Positions 13,536 through 19,543 of a stretch of DNA of 20,456 nt are shown piece after piece. Numbering within the stretch: position 1 is the stretch's first letter; the number at the start of each line of letters is the position of its first letter. This stretch comes from a virus: IMG/VR virus record IMGVR_UViG_3300022750_000035, positions 1 to 20,456 of that record. One strand, written 5' to 3'. The position numbers and the translations under genes are program-made. The notes under the pieces are model-generated. The model worked only from the letters and a program-made list of their open reading frames with translations, ran no database searches and was not told where the DNA came from.

Positions 13536-13844
13536 ATGAGCGCAGTAGAATTAATCGCCATTGAGCGAAACGAAAAACAGATTCTTAAACATGGATTTAC
13601 GGCAGAGCATCACGCTTCTCATCCTGAATGGTATGATAAAGGTCAGCTTGTTGAGGCTGCCAACACTTTAACCATGACAGAAATAAAAGGATGTTTGGTT
13701 CCTTTTAATTGGAATGCAGAATGGTTTTCTGATTTATGCACAAGGCCATACCAAGAAAGATTAATCATTGCAGCAGCTTTGATTGCTTCTGAATGGGATC
13801 GCCTAGATTATCTTCAAAAAAACAATACTGGTGACAGGGTTTAA
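13536..13844 (+). CDS. Conserved phage protein with ALIASEWDRL ending, unknown function
   Basis: A 102 aa protein with a pattern I associate with a widespread phage hypothetical family: ERNEKQILKHGFTAEHHASH near the start, LVEAANTLTM, then PFNWNAEWF and RLIIAAALIASEWDRLDYL. The His- and Trp-rich spacing suggests a helical fold that may bind metal or nucleotide, but no function is established to my knowledge. It is followed after 27 bases by the acyl carrier protein gene. Confidence 0.65.
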   Translation: MSAVELIAIERNEKQILKHGFTAEHHASHPEWYDKGQLVEAANTLTMTEIKGCLVPFNWNAEWFSDLCTRPYQERLIIAAALIASEWDRLDYLQKNNTGDRV

Positions 13845-13871
13845 TTATTAATCAAAATAAAAACAATAAAA

Positions 13872-14120
13872 ATGGGTAAATTAAGCGAAAGCCAAAGAGT
13901 AGAGATTAAGGAAATGATTGCAGACAAATTGTGTGTTGATCTGGAAGAAGTAAATGATGATTCAATTTTTGTAAAAGATCTGGGAGCAGACAGTTTGGAT
14001 GAGGTAGAGTTGATCATGGAAGTTGAGAAAATGTTTGACATTTCTATTCCGGATGAGGTTGCAGAAGAAGTCAAAAATGTGACTCAATTGTTTGAAGTTG
14101 TTGAACGTTATATCCAATAG
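13872..14120 (+). CDS. acpP: Acyl carrier protein
   Basis: An 82 aa acidic protein with the full ACP fold. The phosphopantetheine attachment site is Ser41 in LGADSLDEVELIMEVEKMF (the DSL motif). The loop and helix III region reads DISIPDEVAEEVKNVTQLFE, close to bacterial fatty-acid ACP. After modification by a host phosphopantetheinyl transferase it would carry acyl chains. It lies in the middle of the phage early operon, three bases before the exonuclease gene. No fatty-acid synthesis enzyme is visible here, so its partner must be a host or phage protein elsewhere. The symbol reflects similarity to fatty-acid ACP, not proven orthology. Confidence 0.9.
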   Translation: MGKLSESQRVEIKEMIADKLCVDLEEVNDDSIFVKDLGADSLDEVELIMEVEKMFDISIPDEVAEEVKNVTQLFEVVERYIQ

Positions 14121-14123
14121 GCC

Positions 14124-14681
14124 ATGAGTAAGATTTTGATATTAGATTTGGAGACTACAGATTTCCTTAATAAAAATGGAAAGATTGTTGAAATTGGTGC
14201 TGTAGAGTTGGATTTGAGTAATGGAAATAGAAAGATTATTTATAATCAGGTTTGCCATGAAAAAGGAATTACTTTAGAGGAAGTTTCTAAGTCTTGGATT
14301 ATTGAAAACTCTGATTTAACCGTAGAGCAAATTAAATACTCTCCAAGTTTAGATTCTATTAAAAAGACAGTTCAAAAAATATTAGATGATTATCCATTGG
14401 GAGCTACTGCATTTAATAATCCTTTTGATTTTGGCTTTATGGAAAACAGAGGCTTTGTATTTCCTAAAAAATTAGCATGTCCAATGCTTCTTTCTACCGA
14501 TATTTGCAAACTACCAAGTCCAAGAGGTTCTGGTTACAAATGGCCTAAAGTTCAGGAAGCGTATGATTTCTTTTTCGGTAAAACGGATTACATTGAGAAG
14601 CATCGTGGTGCTGATGATGCCTATCACGAAGCAGAAATCGTTTATGAACTTTATAAGCGAGGAATTTTTAAGTTGAATTAA
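14124..14681 (+). CDS. DEDDh 3'-5' exonuclease (DnaQ-like)
   Basis: A 185 aa protein with the three Exo motifs. Exo I: ILDLETTDF, with Asp8 and Glu10. Exo II: TAFNNPFDFGFM, with Asp102. Exo III: EKHRGADDAYHEAEIV, with His160 and Asp164/165, the DEDDh type. It has no polymerase domain, so it may act as a proofreading subunit, a repair exonuclease or an RNase T-like enzyme. It is three bases downstream of the ACP gene and in the same operon as the RusA-like and NinG-like genes, which supports DNA metabolism. Confidence 0.88.
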   Translation: MSKILILDLETTDFLNKNGKIVEIGAVELDLSNGNRKIIYNQVCHEKGITLEEVSKSWIIENSDLTVEQIKYSPSLDSIKKTVQKILDDYPLGATAFNNPFDFGFMENRGFVFPKKLACPMLLSTDICKLPSPRGSGYKWPKVQEAYDFFFGKTDYIEKHRGADDAYHEAEIVYELYKRGIFKLN

Positions 14682-14697
14682 TTTTAAATAAATAGTT

Positions 14698-15348
14698 ATG
14701 GGTAAAGTAGTGCAAGTTAAGGACTTCGAATTACAGAAGGTAAAGTTCGAAGGTAAAAAAGGGTTGTATTTTGAGTTTTTTGATATTAGTCAGCCAGACT
14801 TTCTTTGGAAGGGAAGTGCGGACCAGATACCAAGCGAGGAGTATGTCGCAGCTCTTAACGAATTAAAAGAAGTTTTAGCCTATTCATTAGGACTTTCTGG
14901 GGGATGGGATTTTGCTAGAGAGCATAATCGTAAAAACGATGAGCAACTTAGAAAAGCTAAATTGTTTTGGGCAGAAGAAATTGCTCGTTGTAATGTAACC
15001 GGAATTACGGTTGTCGGATCAGAAGAAAACGAAAACAAAGGAATTAAAATTTCAGGATCTCTTCAAACAGATTTGGGAGTTGTAGGTTTGGCCTCTCCAA
15101 TCATTCGTTTTGATGATTCGTTTAACAATTCAGTTGATGAAACAATCATGATCGGAGATTTAGCAGAGCTTGCTTTCAAAAAAATTCAGGAAGAAGTTTG
15201 GATGTTTATCTTCAAAGGTAAAAGAGGTGGAGGCCAGATAAACTTTCCTGATGGAAACGAGGTAGCAGATATGGAAGTGGAAAAGGTTGAAAAACCAACA
15301 AGCGGACTGAACATTGCTCCTGTTCATAAAATGGAGAAGGTTGGCTAG
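14698..15348 (+). CDS. Unknown phage protein of the recombination module
   Basis: A 216 aa protein without a recognised motif. The first half has KVVQVKDFELQKVKFEGKKG and a helical middle (VAALNELKEVLAYSLGL, then LRKAKLFWAEEIARCNVTGI). The second half appears beta-rich (GIKISGSLQTDLGVVGL, PIIRFDD), then a helix (LAELAFKKIQEEVWMFIFKG) and a Gly/Lys patch KRGGGQ. The tail is flexible. It lies between the exonuclease and the HNH/NinG-like gene; a DNA-binding or recombination role is a reasonable but unproven inference. Confidence 0.65.
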   Translation: MGKVVQVKDFELQKVKFEGKKGLYFEFFDISQPDFLWKGSADQIPSEEYVAALNELKEVLAYSLGLSGGWDFAREHNRKNDEQLRKAKLFWAEEIARCNVTGITVVGSEENENKGIKISGSLQTDLGVVGLASPIIRFDDSFNNSVDETIMIGDLAELAFKKIQEEVWMFIFKGKRGGGQINFPDGNEVADMEVEKVEKPTSGLNIAPVHKMEKVG

Positions 15349-15793
15349 TTTCAAACTAAAAGTTTGTGCAGATAAGGACTGTTGTAATGAGTTTAAGCAA
15401 TACAATAGCTTGCAAAAGTACTGCAGTCCTGCCTGTACAAATAAGAACCGGAAAGTGAATCTAAAACTAAAAAAAGTTTATGAAATTCCAAAAGTAGGTG
15501 CTAAAAGGAAAGCATTAATTCCGGTTTACGAAAAAGTCAGAATTGAAGTTTTAACTGAGGCTAATTTCAAATGCTTTATTGATGGATGCACAAACGTAGC
15601 CAATACCTGTGAACACACTCGTGGCCGTGTAGGATATGCCGATGAGTGGGCGAGGGAAAACAACATTACTTTGTATGTGGACAAAAGATTTTTACAAGCA
15701 TGTTGTCTGCATCACAACGGAGAGCTTGAGAATAATCCAGAACTTTCAAAACAATATCAATTATCAAAGATTCACGGAGGAAAAAAGACATGA
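15341..15793 (+). CDS. NinG-like HNH recombination protein (TTG start)
   Basis: A 150 aa protein. TTG 15341 is used because it begins MASFKLKVCADKDC and overlaps the previous stop by only eight bases; the frame is open to ATG 15314. The N-terminal Cys cluster CADKDC...QKYCSPAC resembles the lambda NinG zinc region (C..C...C...C). The second half is HNH-like: CFIDGCTNVANTCEHTRGR, then a YVDKRFLQACCLHHNGEL block with conserved Cys, His and Asn. NinG/Rap promotes recombination by cutting branched DNA. The stop overlaps the methyltransferase start (ATGA). An HNH restriction endonuclease is an alternative because of the neighbour. Confidence 0.7.
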   Translation: MASFKLKVCADKDCCNEFKQYNSLQKYCSPACTNKNRKVNLKLKKVYEIPKVGAKRKALIPVYEKVRIEVLTEANFKCFIDGCTNVANTCEHTRGRVGYADEWARENNITLYVDKRFLQACCLHHNGELENNPELSKQYQLSKIHGGKKT

Positions 15794-17118
15794 TAAAAAT
15801 AGGAACCGATTTTTCAGGAGTAGGAGCATTCGAACAGGCATTGATTCGTATGGAAATAAAACACAAAACTGTTTTCTCTTGTGATGAGGATAAATATGCC
15901 AGGCAAACGTATGAATTGAACTTTGGAATTCCTGAGTATTTTCCAAAAGATGTTTATGACAGGATTGTTCCAGAAAAACCATTAGATATTTACGTTACTA
16001 CTCCTCCATGTCAAAGCTTTAGTTTATCCGGAAAGCGAAAAGGAGAAGCCGATAAAAGAGGAATTTTATTTTATAACTCACATGAGTTCATTCAGAAAAA
16101 CAAACCACGTTATTTCATATTTGAAAATGTGAAAGGATTGCTGAGTGATGATGAAGGAAAAACATTCCAAAGATGGATTGATTATTTGGGAGGCAAATCA
16201 GTAAATGGGAATCCGGTTATATTTCCACATGAAGAAAGTGTTCCATACCATGTCTACTATCAGGTTTTAAATGCTAAAAATTACGGAGTTCCACAAAACA
16301 GAGAGCGTATTTTTATAATCGGAATCCGTGATGATTCAGATAACAATTTTAGTTTTCCAAAACCTTTTCACTTGGAAAAAAGACTTAAAGATGTTCTAGA
16401 ACCAGAAGTGGATGAAAAATATTTTTTGTCTGAAAAAATGATAGAAGGTTTGATAAGTGATAAAGGAAAAAAGTATATTAATCAAAACACTCAAGCTTCA
16501 CAAGTTTTTCCTGAAAGTGGAACGGCACCAAATATTTGTGCCGGAACTCATGGTTATGCTAATGGCTATGTTGAAACCGATGGATTAAACCATTTTTTGA
16601 ATCCAGAAGGAATAGGAAAGAGCATTCGTTGTTCAACAGGAGTTAGTTTGACTAAAAAACATTCTTATGATGTTGTTGATTTAGGAGAAACCAAAGCAGG
16701 TAGAATAATTGGTAGAAATCCTGAAAACCCCAAAAGCCGTGTATCTGGTTTGGAAACTAAGCAAATAGTTGAAATTAACGAAAATGATCAAATAACCAAC
16801 ACTCTTACTACAGTTCAAAAAGATAATGTTGTTATTGGAACATGGCGAACGCATGAGGACGGTAGAGGATTCAGAGGAACTGAGGATAATATGTGTCCAA
16901 CTATTCCGGCCAGAGCAAGAGAGGATGGCAGCGGACAGCCAGTAATAAGATACAATAAAAGAATCAGAAGGCTTACTCCCACGGAATGTTTCAGACTCAT
17001 GGATTTCAATGAAAATTTCAAATGGAATGTTTCAGACTCGCAGGCTTACAAGCAGGCCGGAAATTCAATTGTAGTGAATTGCTTTGTGGAGATATTAAAA
17101 AAATTAAACTTAAATTAA
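15790..17118 (+). CDS. C5-cytosine DNA methyltransferase
   Basis: A 442 aa protein with the full motif order. Motif I: TDFSGVGAFEQAL (6-18). Motif IV: TTPPCQSFSLSGKRKG (70-85), with catalytic Cys74. Motif VI: FENVKG (111-116). Motif VIII: PQNRERIFIIG (168-178). Motif IX: RRLTPTECFRLMDF (393-406). Motif X: QAYKQAGNSIVVNCF (418-432). It transfers methyl from S-adenosylmethionine to cytosine in DNA. The target recognition region (about 200-388) is long and built of repeat-like segments. No restriction enzyme with a clear motif is beside it except the coupled HNH/NinG-like gene. Most likely it protects phage DNA from host restriction. Confidence 0.93.
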   Translation: MIKIGTDFSGVGAFEQALIRMEIKHKTVFSCDEDKYARQTYELNFGIPEYFPKDVYDRIVPEKPLDIYVTTPPCQSFSLSGKRKGEADKRGILFYNSHEFIQKNKPRYFIFENVKGLLSDDEGKTFQRWIDYLGGKSVNGNPVIFPHEESVPYHVYYQVLNAKNYGVPQNRERIFIIGIRDDSDNNFSFPKPFHLEKRLKDVLEPEVDEKYFLSEKMIEGLISDKGKKYINQNTQASQVFPESGTAPNICAGTHGYANGYVETDGLNHFLNPEGIGKSIRCSTGVSLTKKHSYDVVDLGETKAGRIIGRNPENPKSRVSGLETKQIVEINENDQITNTLTTVQKDNVVIGTWRTHEDGRGFRGTEDNMCPTIPARAREDGSGQPVIRYNKRIRRLTPTECFRLMDFNENFKWNVSDSQAYKQAGNSIVVNCFVEILKKLNLN

Positions 17119-17124
17119 AAAACA

Positions 17125-17499
17125 ATGGAAATAGTAGGTAAAATAGAATACATTGGTCCAGACCAAACGGTATCAGATAAATTTAAAAAGAGAGAGTTAG
17201 TTGTTGCAACTGACGAACAATATTCATCTCCAATACTCATAGAATTCCACCAAGACAAAACAGAATATTTGGATGGATATAAAAATGGAGAATCTGTAAA
17301 GGTTTCCATTAATATCAGAGGGAGAAAATGGGTTTCGCCTCAAGGAGAAACAAAATACTTCAACACGATTCAGGGTTGGCGTATTGAGAGACTTCAAGTT
17401 CAAGGACCGGCTCCGGCAGAACCACAGGCGAGTACTCAGCAGTTTACTCCGGCTACGAATACGAATGAAGATGAGCCAGACGATTTGCCATTCGGATAA
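17125..17499 (+). CDS. DUF3127 single-stranded DNA-binding-like protein
   Basis: A 124 aa protein with the OB-fold-like pattern of DUF3127 (PF11325), common in Bacteroidetes and their phages. Seen: MEIVGKIEYIGPDQTVSDKF at the start; KRELVVATDEQYSSPILIEF; VKVSINIRGRKWVSPQGETK; and YFNTIQGWRIERL. A flexible Pro/Gln/Ala linker follows and then an acidic end NEDEPDDLPFG, like the C-terminal tip by which SSB recruits partners. It probably coats single-stranded DNA during phage replication and recombination. Neighbours are the methyltransferase (six bases upstream) and the papain-like protein (two bases downstream). Confidence 0.82.
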   Translation: MEIVGKIEYIGPDQTVSDKFKKRELVVATDEQYSSPILIEFHQDKTEYLDGYKNGESVKVSINIRGRKWVSPQGETKYFNTIQGWRIERLQVQGPAPAEPQASTQQFTPATNTNEDEPDDLPFG

Positions 17500-17501
17500 T
17501 T

Positions 17502-17879
17502 ATGAGAAAGTTAATTCAAACAAGATTTCATAATCCTCCTGAAAGTAGAGGAAACTGTTTTCCAACAGTTATAGCTTGCTTTATGGATTTAGAATCAGGC
17601 GAAGATGTTTTACAGGTTCAGGAGCTTTATGATAAAGTGGAAGATTGGCGTGGAGATTTATTGGAATGGTTAAGTATACGTAATTGGGAGTTAGGAGGAT
17701 TGCGAGGTCATTTAGATACAGATGAATTTTATTTGGTTAGTGGTATAAGTCCAAGAAATCCTAAAGTGTATCATGTGTGTATTTATCATAAAGGTAAATT
17801 GTGGCACGATCCTCATCCAGATGGAACTGGAATACTTACGGAAGAGTATTTTGAATATTTAGAAAAAACCAATCCATAA
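17502..17879 (+). CDS. Papain-like Cys-His-Asp protein (C39/BtrH-like), unknown function
   Basis: A 125 aa protein. A candidate catalytic triad is visible: Cys19 in SRGNCFPTVIAC, His91 in KVYHVCIYHKG and Asp103 in WHDPHPDGTG. The combination GNCF near the start, YHVxIY, and DPHPxGxG near the end is typical of a widespread phage protein family that I associate with papain-like or peptidase C39/BtrH-like folds. Such enzymes act as proteases or acyltransferases. The activity is not established. It is the last gene of the operon; its stop codon lies in the loop of the terminator. Confidence 0.65.
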   Translation: MRKLIQTRFHNPPESRGNCFPTVIACFMDLESGEDVLQVQELYDKVEDWRGDLLEWLSIRNWELGGLRGHLDTDEFYLVSGISPRNPKVYHVCIYHKGKLWHDPHPDGTGILTEEYFEYLEKTNP

Positions 17880-17894
17880 TCGGATTGGTTTTTT
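17863..17894 (+). terminator. Rho-independent terminator overlapping a stop codon
   Basis: A 13-bp stem (17863-17875 with 17882-17894) with a 6-base loop and a T-run. The TAA stop of the 17502 gene lies in the loop. The stem's A-run and T-run flank the CCAATCC/GGATTGG core. It closes the long operon starting at 8730. Confidence 0.88.
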
Positions 17895-17901
17895 ATTTTA
17901 T

Positions 17902-17972
17902 ACAAAAGTCAAAAATAAATTGACAAAAGTTTTTATATTCAAAACATTTGTCTATATTTGTCATGTAAAAGT
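17902..17972. promoter_or_regulatory. Four phased operator-like boxes at 21-bp steps
   Basis: ACAAAAGT at 17902-17909 and 17923-17930, ACATTTGT at 17944-17951, and a weaker GTAAAAGT at 17965-17972 start exactly 21 bp apart. The first three share AC-N4-GT. They overlap the promoter, with the third box ending one base before the -7 element. The same boxes occur at 8722 and 8743. Confidence 0.55.
17953..17960 (+). promoter_or_regulatory. Promoter of the second early operon (-7 element TATATTTG)
   Basis: TATATTTG is an exact TAnnTTTG match, 36 bases before the ATG at 17996. TTTGTCTATATTTG (17947-17960) is identical to 8746-8759. There is no TTTG at the usual -33 distance, so the promoter may depend on bound regulators. 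Confidence 0.65.
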
Positions 17973-17995
17973 TTTTAACTAATAAGTAAATAATT

Positions 17996-18256
17996 ATGGC
18001 ACAAAAAAAAGAGGCTACAGAAAAATTAGAGATCAAAGATGTTTTCTTTGATTTTGACAACGTTATGGCTATCGCTCTTAAGCGAGGAGTTTTAAAAACT
18101 GAGAAGTCCATTGCTCAGGAGATTGGTTATAGTAATGATGGGTATAAGAAGTTGAACCGTAAAGCACCACAAGCTGTTGCCACGTTGGTTGCTTTTTTAA
18201 AGGCCAACGATTTAAAGTTGGAGGATGTTATTAAGGAGTGTGAATCAAAAAAGTAA
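17996..18256 (+). CDS. Small HTH (Cro-like) DNA-binding protein
   Basis: An 86 aa protein with a helix-turn-helix-like block at about residues 38-81: KSIAQEIGYSNDGYKKLNRK, then LVAFLKANDLKLEDVIKEC. This matches a short XRE-type domain, where ..A.e.G.s...y..l.. is followed by the l..fl...dl.ledli end. Residues 1-20 are polar. It is the first gene after the promoter with four phased boxes, so it may regulate its own transcription; this is inference. It could also act as an antirepressor-like partner. Confidence 0.7.
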   Translation: MAQKKEATEKLEIKDVFFDFDNVMAIALKRGVLKTEKSIAQEIGYSNDGYKKLNRKAPQAVATLVAFLKANDLKLEDVIKECESKK

Positions 18257-18261
18257 GTGAT

Positions 18262-18549
18262 ATGAACTCATCAAATAGAATCTCAGATTTAAGAAAACAA
18301 ATTGAAGCAGAAGAGTCTAAAATAAAAAGTTGCGTTCATGTTTTCAAAGATCCTGTTTTTGATCCTGAAACTATCAAAGTACAAGATGATAGAGCCGGAT
18401 ATGAAACTCATGGAGTTGATCGATGGCCTGTTCCTTCTTATCATGATGAAACAAAAAACAGATGGAGTAGAGAATGTAATAAATGCGGACTAAAGCAATA
18501 TACATATACCCAAGAACCTGTTGTTTCTGCTTATAAACCTAAATTCTAA
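18262..18549 (+). CDS. Small zinc-ribbon-like phage protein
   Basis: A 95 aa protein. A short coiled start (ISDLRKQIEAEESKIKSC) leads to CVHVF and later RECNKCGLKQYTYTQE; together Cys-x-His and Cys-x-x-Cys give four candidate zinc ligands. The spacing resembles a phage protein type with C.H at the start and CxxCG..eyT at the end. Function unknown. It follows the HTH gene by five bases. Confidence 0.6.
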   Translation: MNSSNRISDLRKQIEAEESKIKSCVHVFKDPVFDPETIKVQDDRAGYETHGVDRWPVPSYHDETKNRWSRECNKCGLKQYTYTQEPVVSAYKPKF

Positions 18550-18550
18550 A

Positions 18551-18697
18551 ATGATGAGCATATTTGAATCACTGCAAAAGAAAAGACCTGACGGTTATCC
18601 AAAAGTAAGTGAGATAAAGGTTAGGCGCAAGTTTAAAAGCAATGCGAAGGAGTCTGATTACAATCGGCCACTTTCTGAGTTGGAAAAGGAGTATTAA
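18551..18697 (+). CDS. Short basic protein (48 aa), unknown function
   Basis: The frame from ATG 18551 starts one base after the preceding stop and ends at TAA 18695-18697. The product starts MMSIFESLQKKRPDGYPKV and has a basic middle (KVRRKFKSNAKE) and an acidic end (LSELEKEY). Support is from tight packing and its position in the run of genes; no domain recognised. Confidence 0.5.
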   Translation: MMSIFESLQKKRPDGYPKVSEIKVRRKFKSNAKESDYNRPLSELEKEY

Positions 18698-18714
18698 CAA
18701 AAAAACAAGAAACA

Positions 18715-18933
18715 ATGAGCAAAAGTTCAGGCAGTTCCGGAATTGGAACGTTAGGAGTATTAGGGTTACTTTTTATTACTCTAAAATTAACAAAAGTTAT
18801 TGATTGGAGTTGGTGGTGGGTTTTGTCTCCTTATTGGGGAGGAATAGCATTAGCAATTATAATCGTTTTAATTGCGTTCATATTTTCAGAAATCTCACAA
18901 AGAAATTTCAGAAAAAGATTTAAAAATAAGTAG
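18715..18933 (+). CDS. Small two-span membrane protein (Fragile-X-F/Tmemb_185A-like)
   Basis: A 72 aa protein. After a Ser/Gly-rich start the sequence GTLGVLGLLFITLKLTKVID and WSWWWVLSPYWGGIALAI matches a phage family often annotated as transmembrane Fragile-X-F-associated protein (the pattern lgLLf..LKL..vI.WsWwWVLsPlW). A second membrane helix follows and the tail is basic (RNFRKRFKNK). The cellular role is not known. Confidence 0.7.
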   Translation: MSKSSGSSGIGTLGVLGLLFITLKLTKVIDWSWWWVLSPYWGGIALAIIIVLIAFIFSEISQRNFRKRFKNK

Positions 18934-18973
18934 AAACAAAAAAACAATAAGGAAACTTTAAAACCATAGGGAT

Positions 18974-19543
18974 ATGAAAATTAATGTAACAGTAGATTTA
19001 GAAGATTTATACGAAGAGTTTTACGAGGGAGATAGTTCAGGCGAGTCTTTTAACAGACAAATTTTAGACAACATTCGCCATGAGGTAAAACGCTCTATTT
19101 GGAGTGAGTTCCAAAAAACAACTTTAGATCAATTTAAAGCTAAAATTGATTCAGAACTTTCAAAGGAAAAGGATGCTGAGATTACTCGCATTGTTCAAAA
19201 GGTTTTTTCAGAAAGAAAGATTAAAATCAAAGAAGAAACTAAAAATAATCCAGAGCCAGAAATGGTTACTTTGTTTGAATATATTCAAGACAAAATTGAG
19301 AAAGATTATTTTTCAATGGGAATGACTGCAGAAACTTTGCTAAGTGGTAAATTCAGAGATCTACAAACTTCTGTAGAGAAAAGTGTTTCCTCAAGTGCAG
19401 AACTTATGTCGTCTGAAATTAAACAGCGATATGATTTGCTTTTCGCTTCACAATTGGTTTCTAAAATGAACCAAGCAGGAATGCTAAAAGACGATGTAGC
19501 TAAATTATTAATCGACCAAAACAACCAGACAAATGATCAATAA
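18974..19543 (+). CDS. Helical phage protein, unknown function
   Basis: A 189 aa, highly charged, mostly helical protein. Seen: MKINVTVDLEDLYEEFYEGD at the start, then long amphipathic helices (VKRSIWSEFQKTTLDQFKAK, ITRIVQKVFSERKIKIKEET) and a Gln/Asn-rich end. No recognised domain. It overlaps the next gene by 11 bases and follows the small membrane protein by 40 bases. Neighbouring DUF1351-like and recombination genes suggest it belongs to a recombination or replication accessory module. Confidence 0.6.
   Translation: MKINVTVDLEDLYEEFYEGDSSGESFNRQILDNIRHEVKRSIWSEFQKTTLDQFKAKIDSELSKEKDAEITRIVQKVFSERKIKIKEETKNNPEPEMVTLFEYIQDKIEKDYFSMGMTAETLLSGKFRDLQTSVEKSVSSSAELMSSEIKQRYDLLFASQLVSKMNQAGMLKDDVAKLLIDQNNQTNDQ

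Noticed and set aside
13841-14074. Minus-strand Ser-rich frame opposite the acyl carrier protein gene
   Set aside because: It is the complement of the acidic ACP codons and has no features of its own.
15636-15884. Plus-strand frame spanning the HNH/methyltransferase junction
   Set aside because: It lies in a different frame across two well-supported genes that overlap by ATGA; the product has no recognisable motif.
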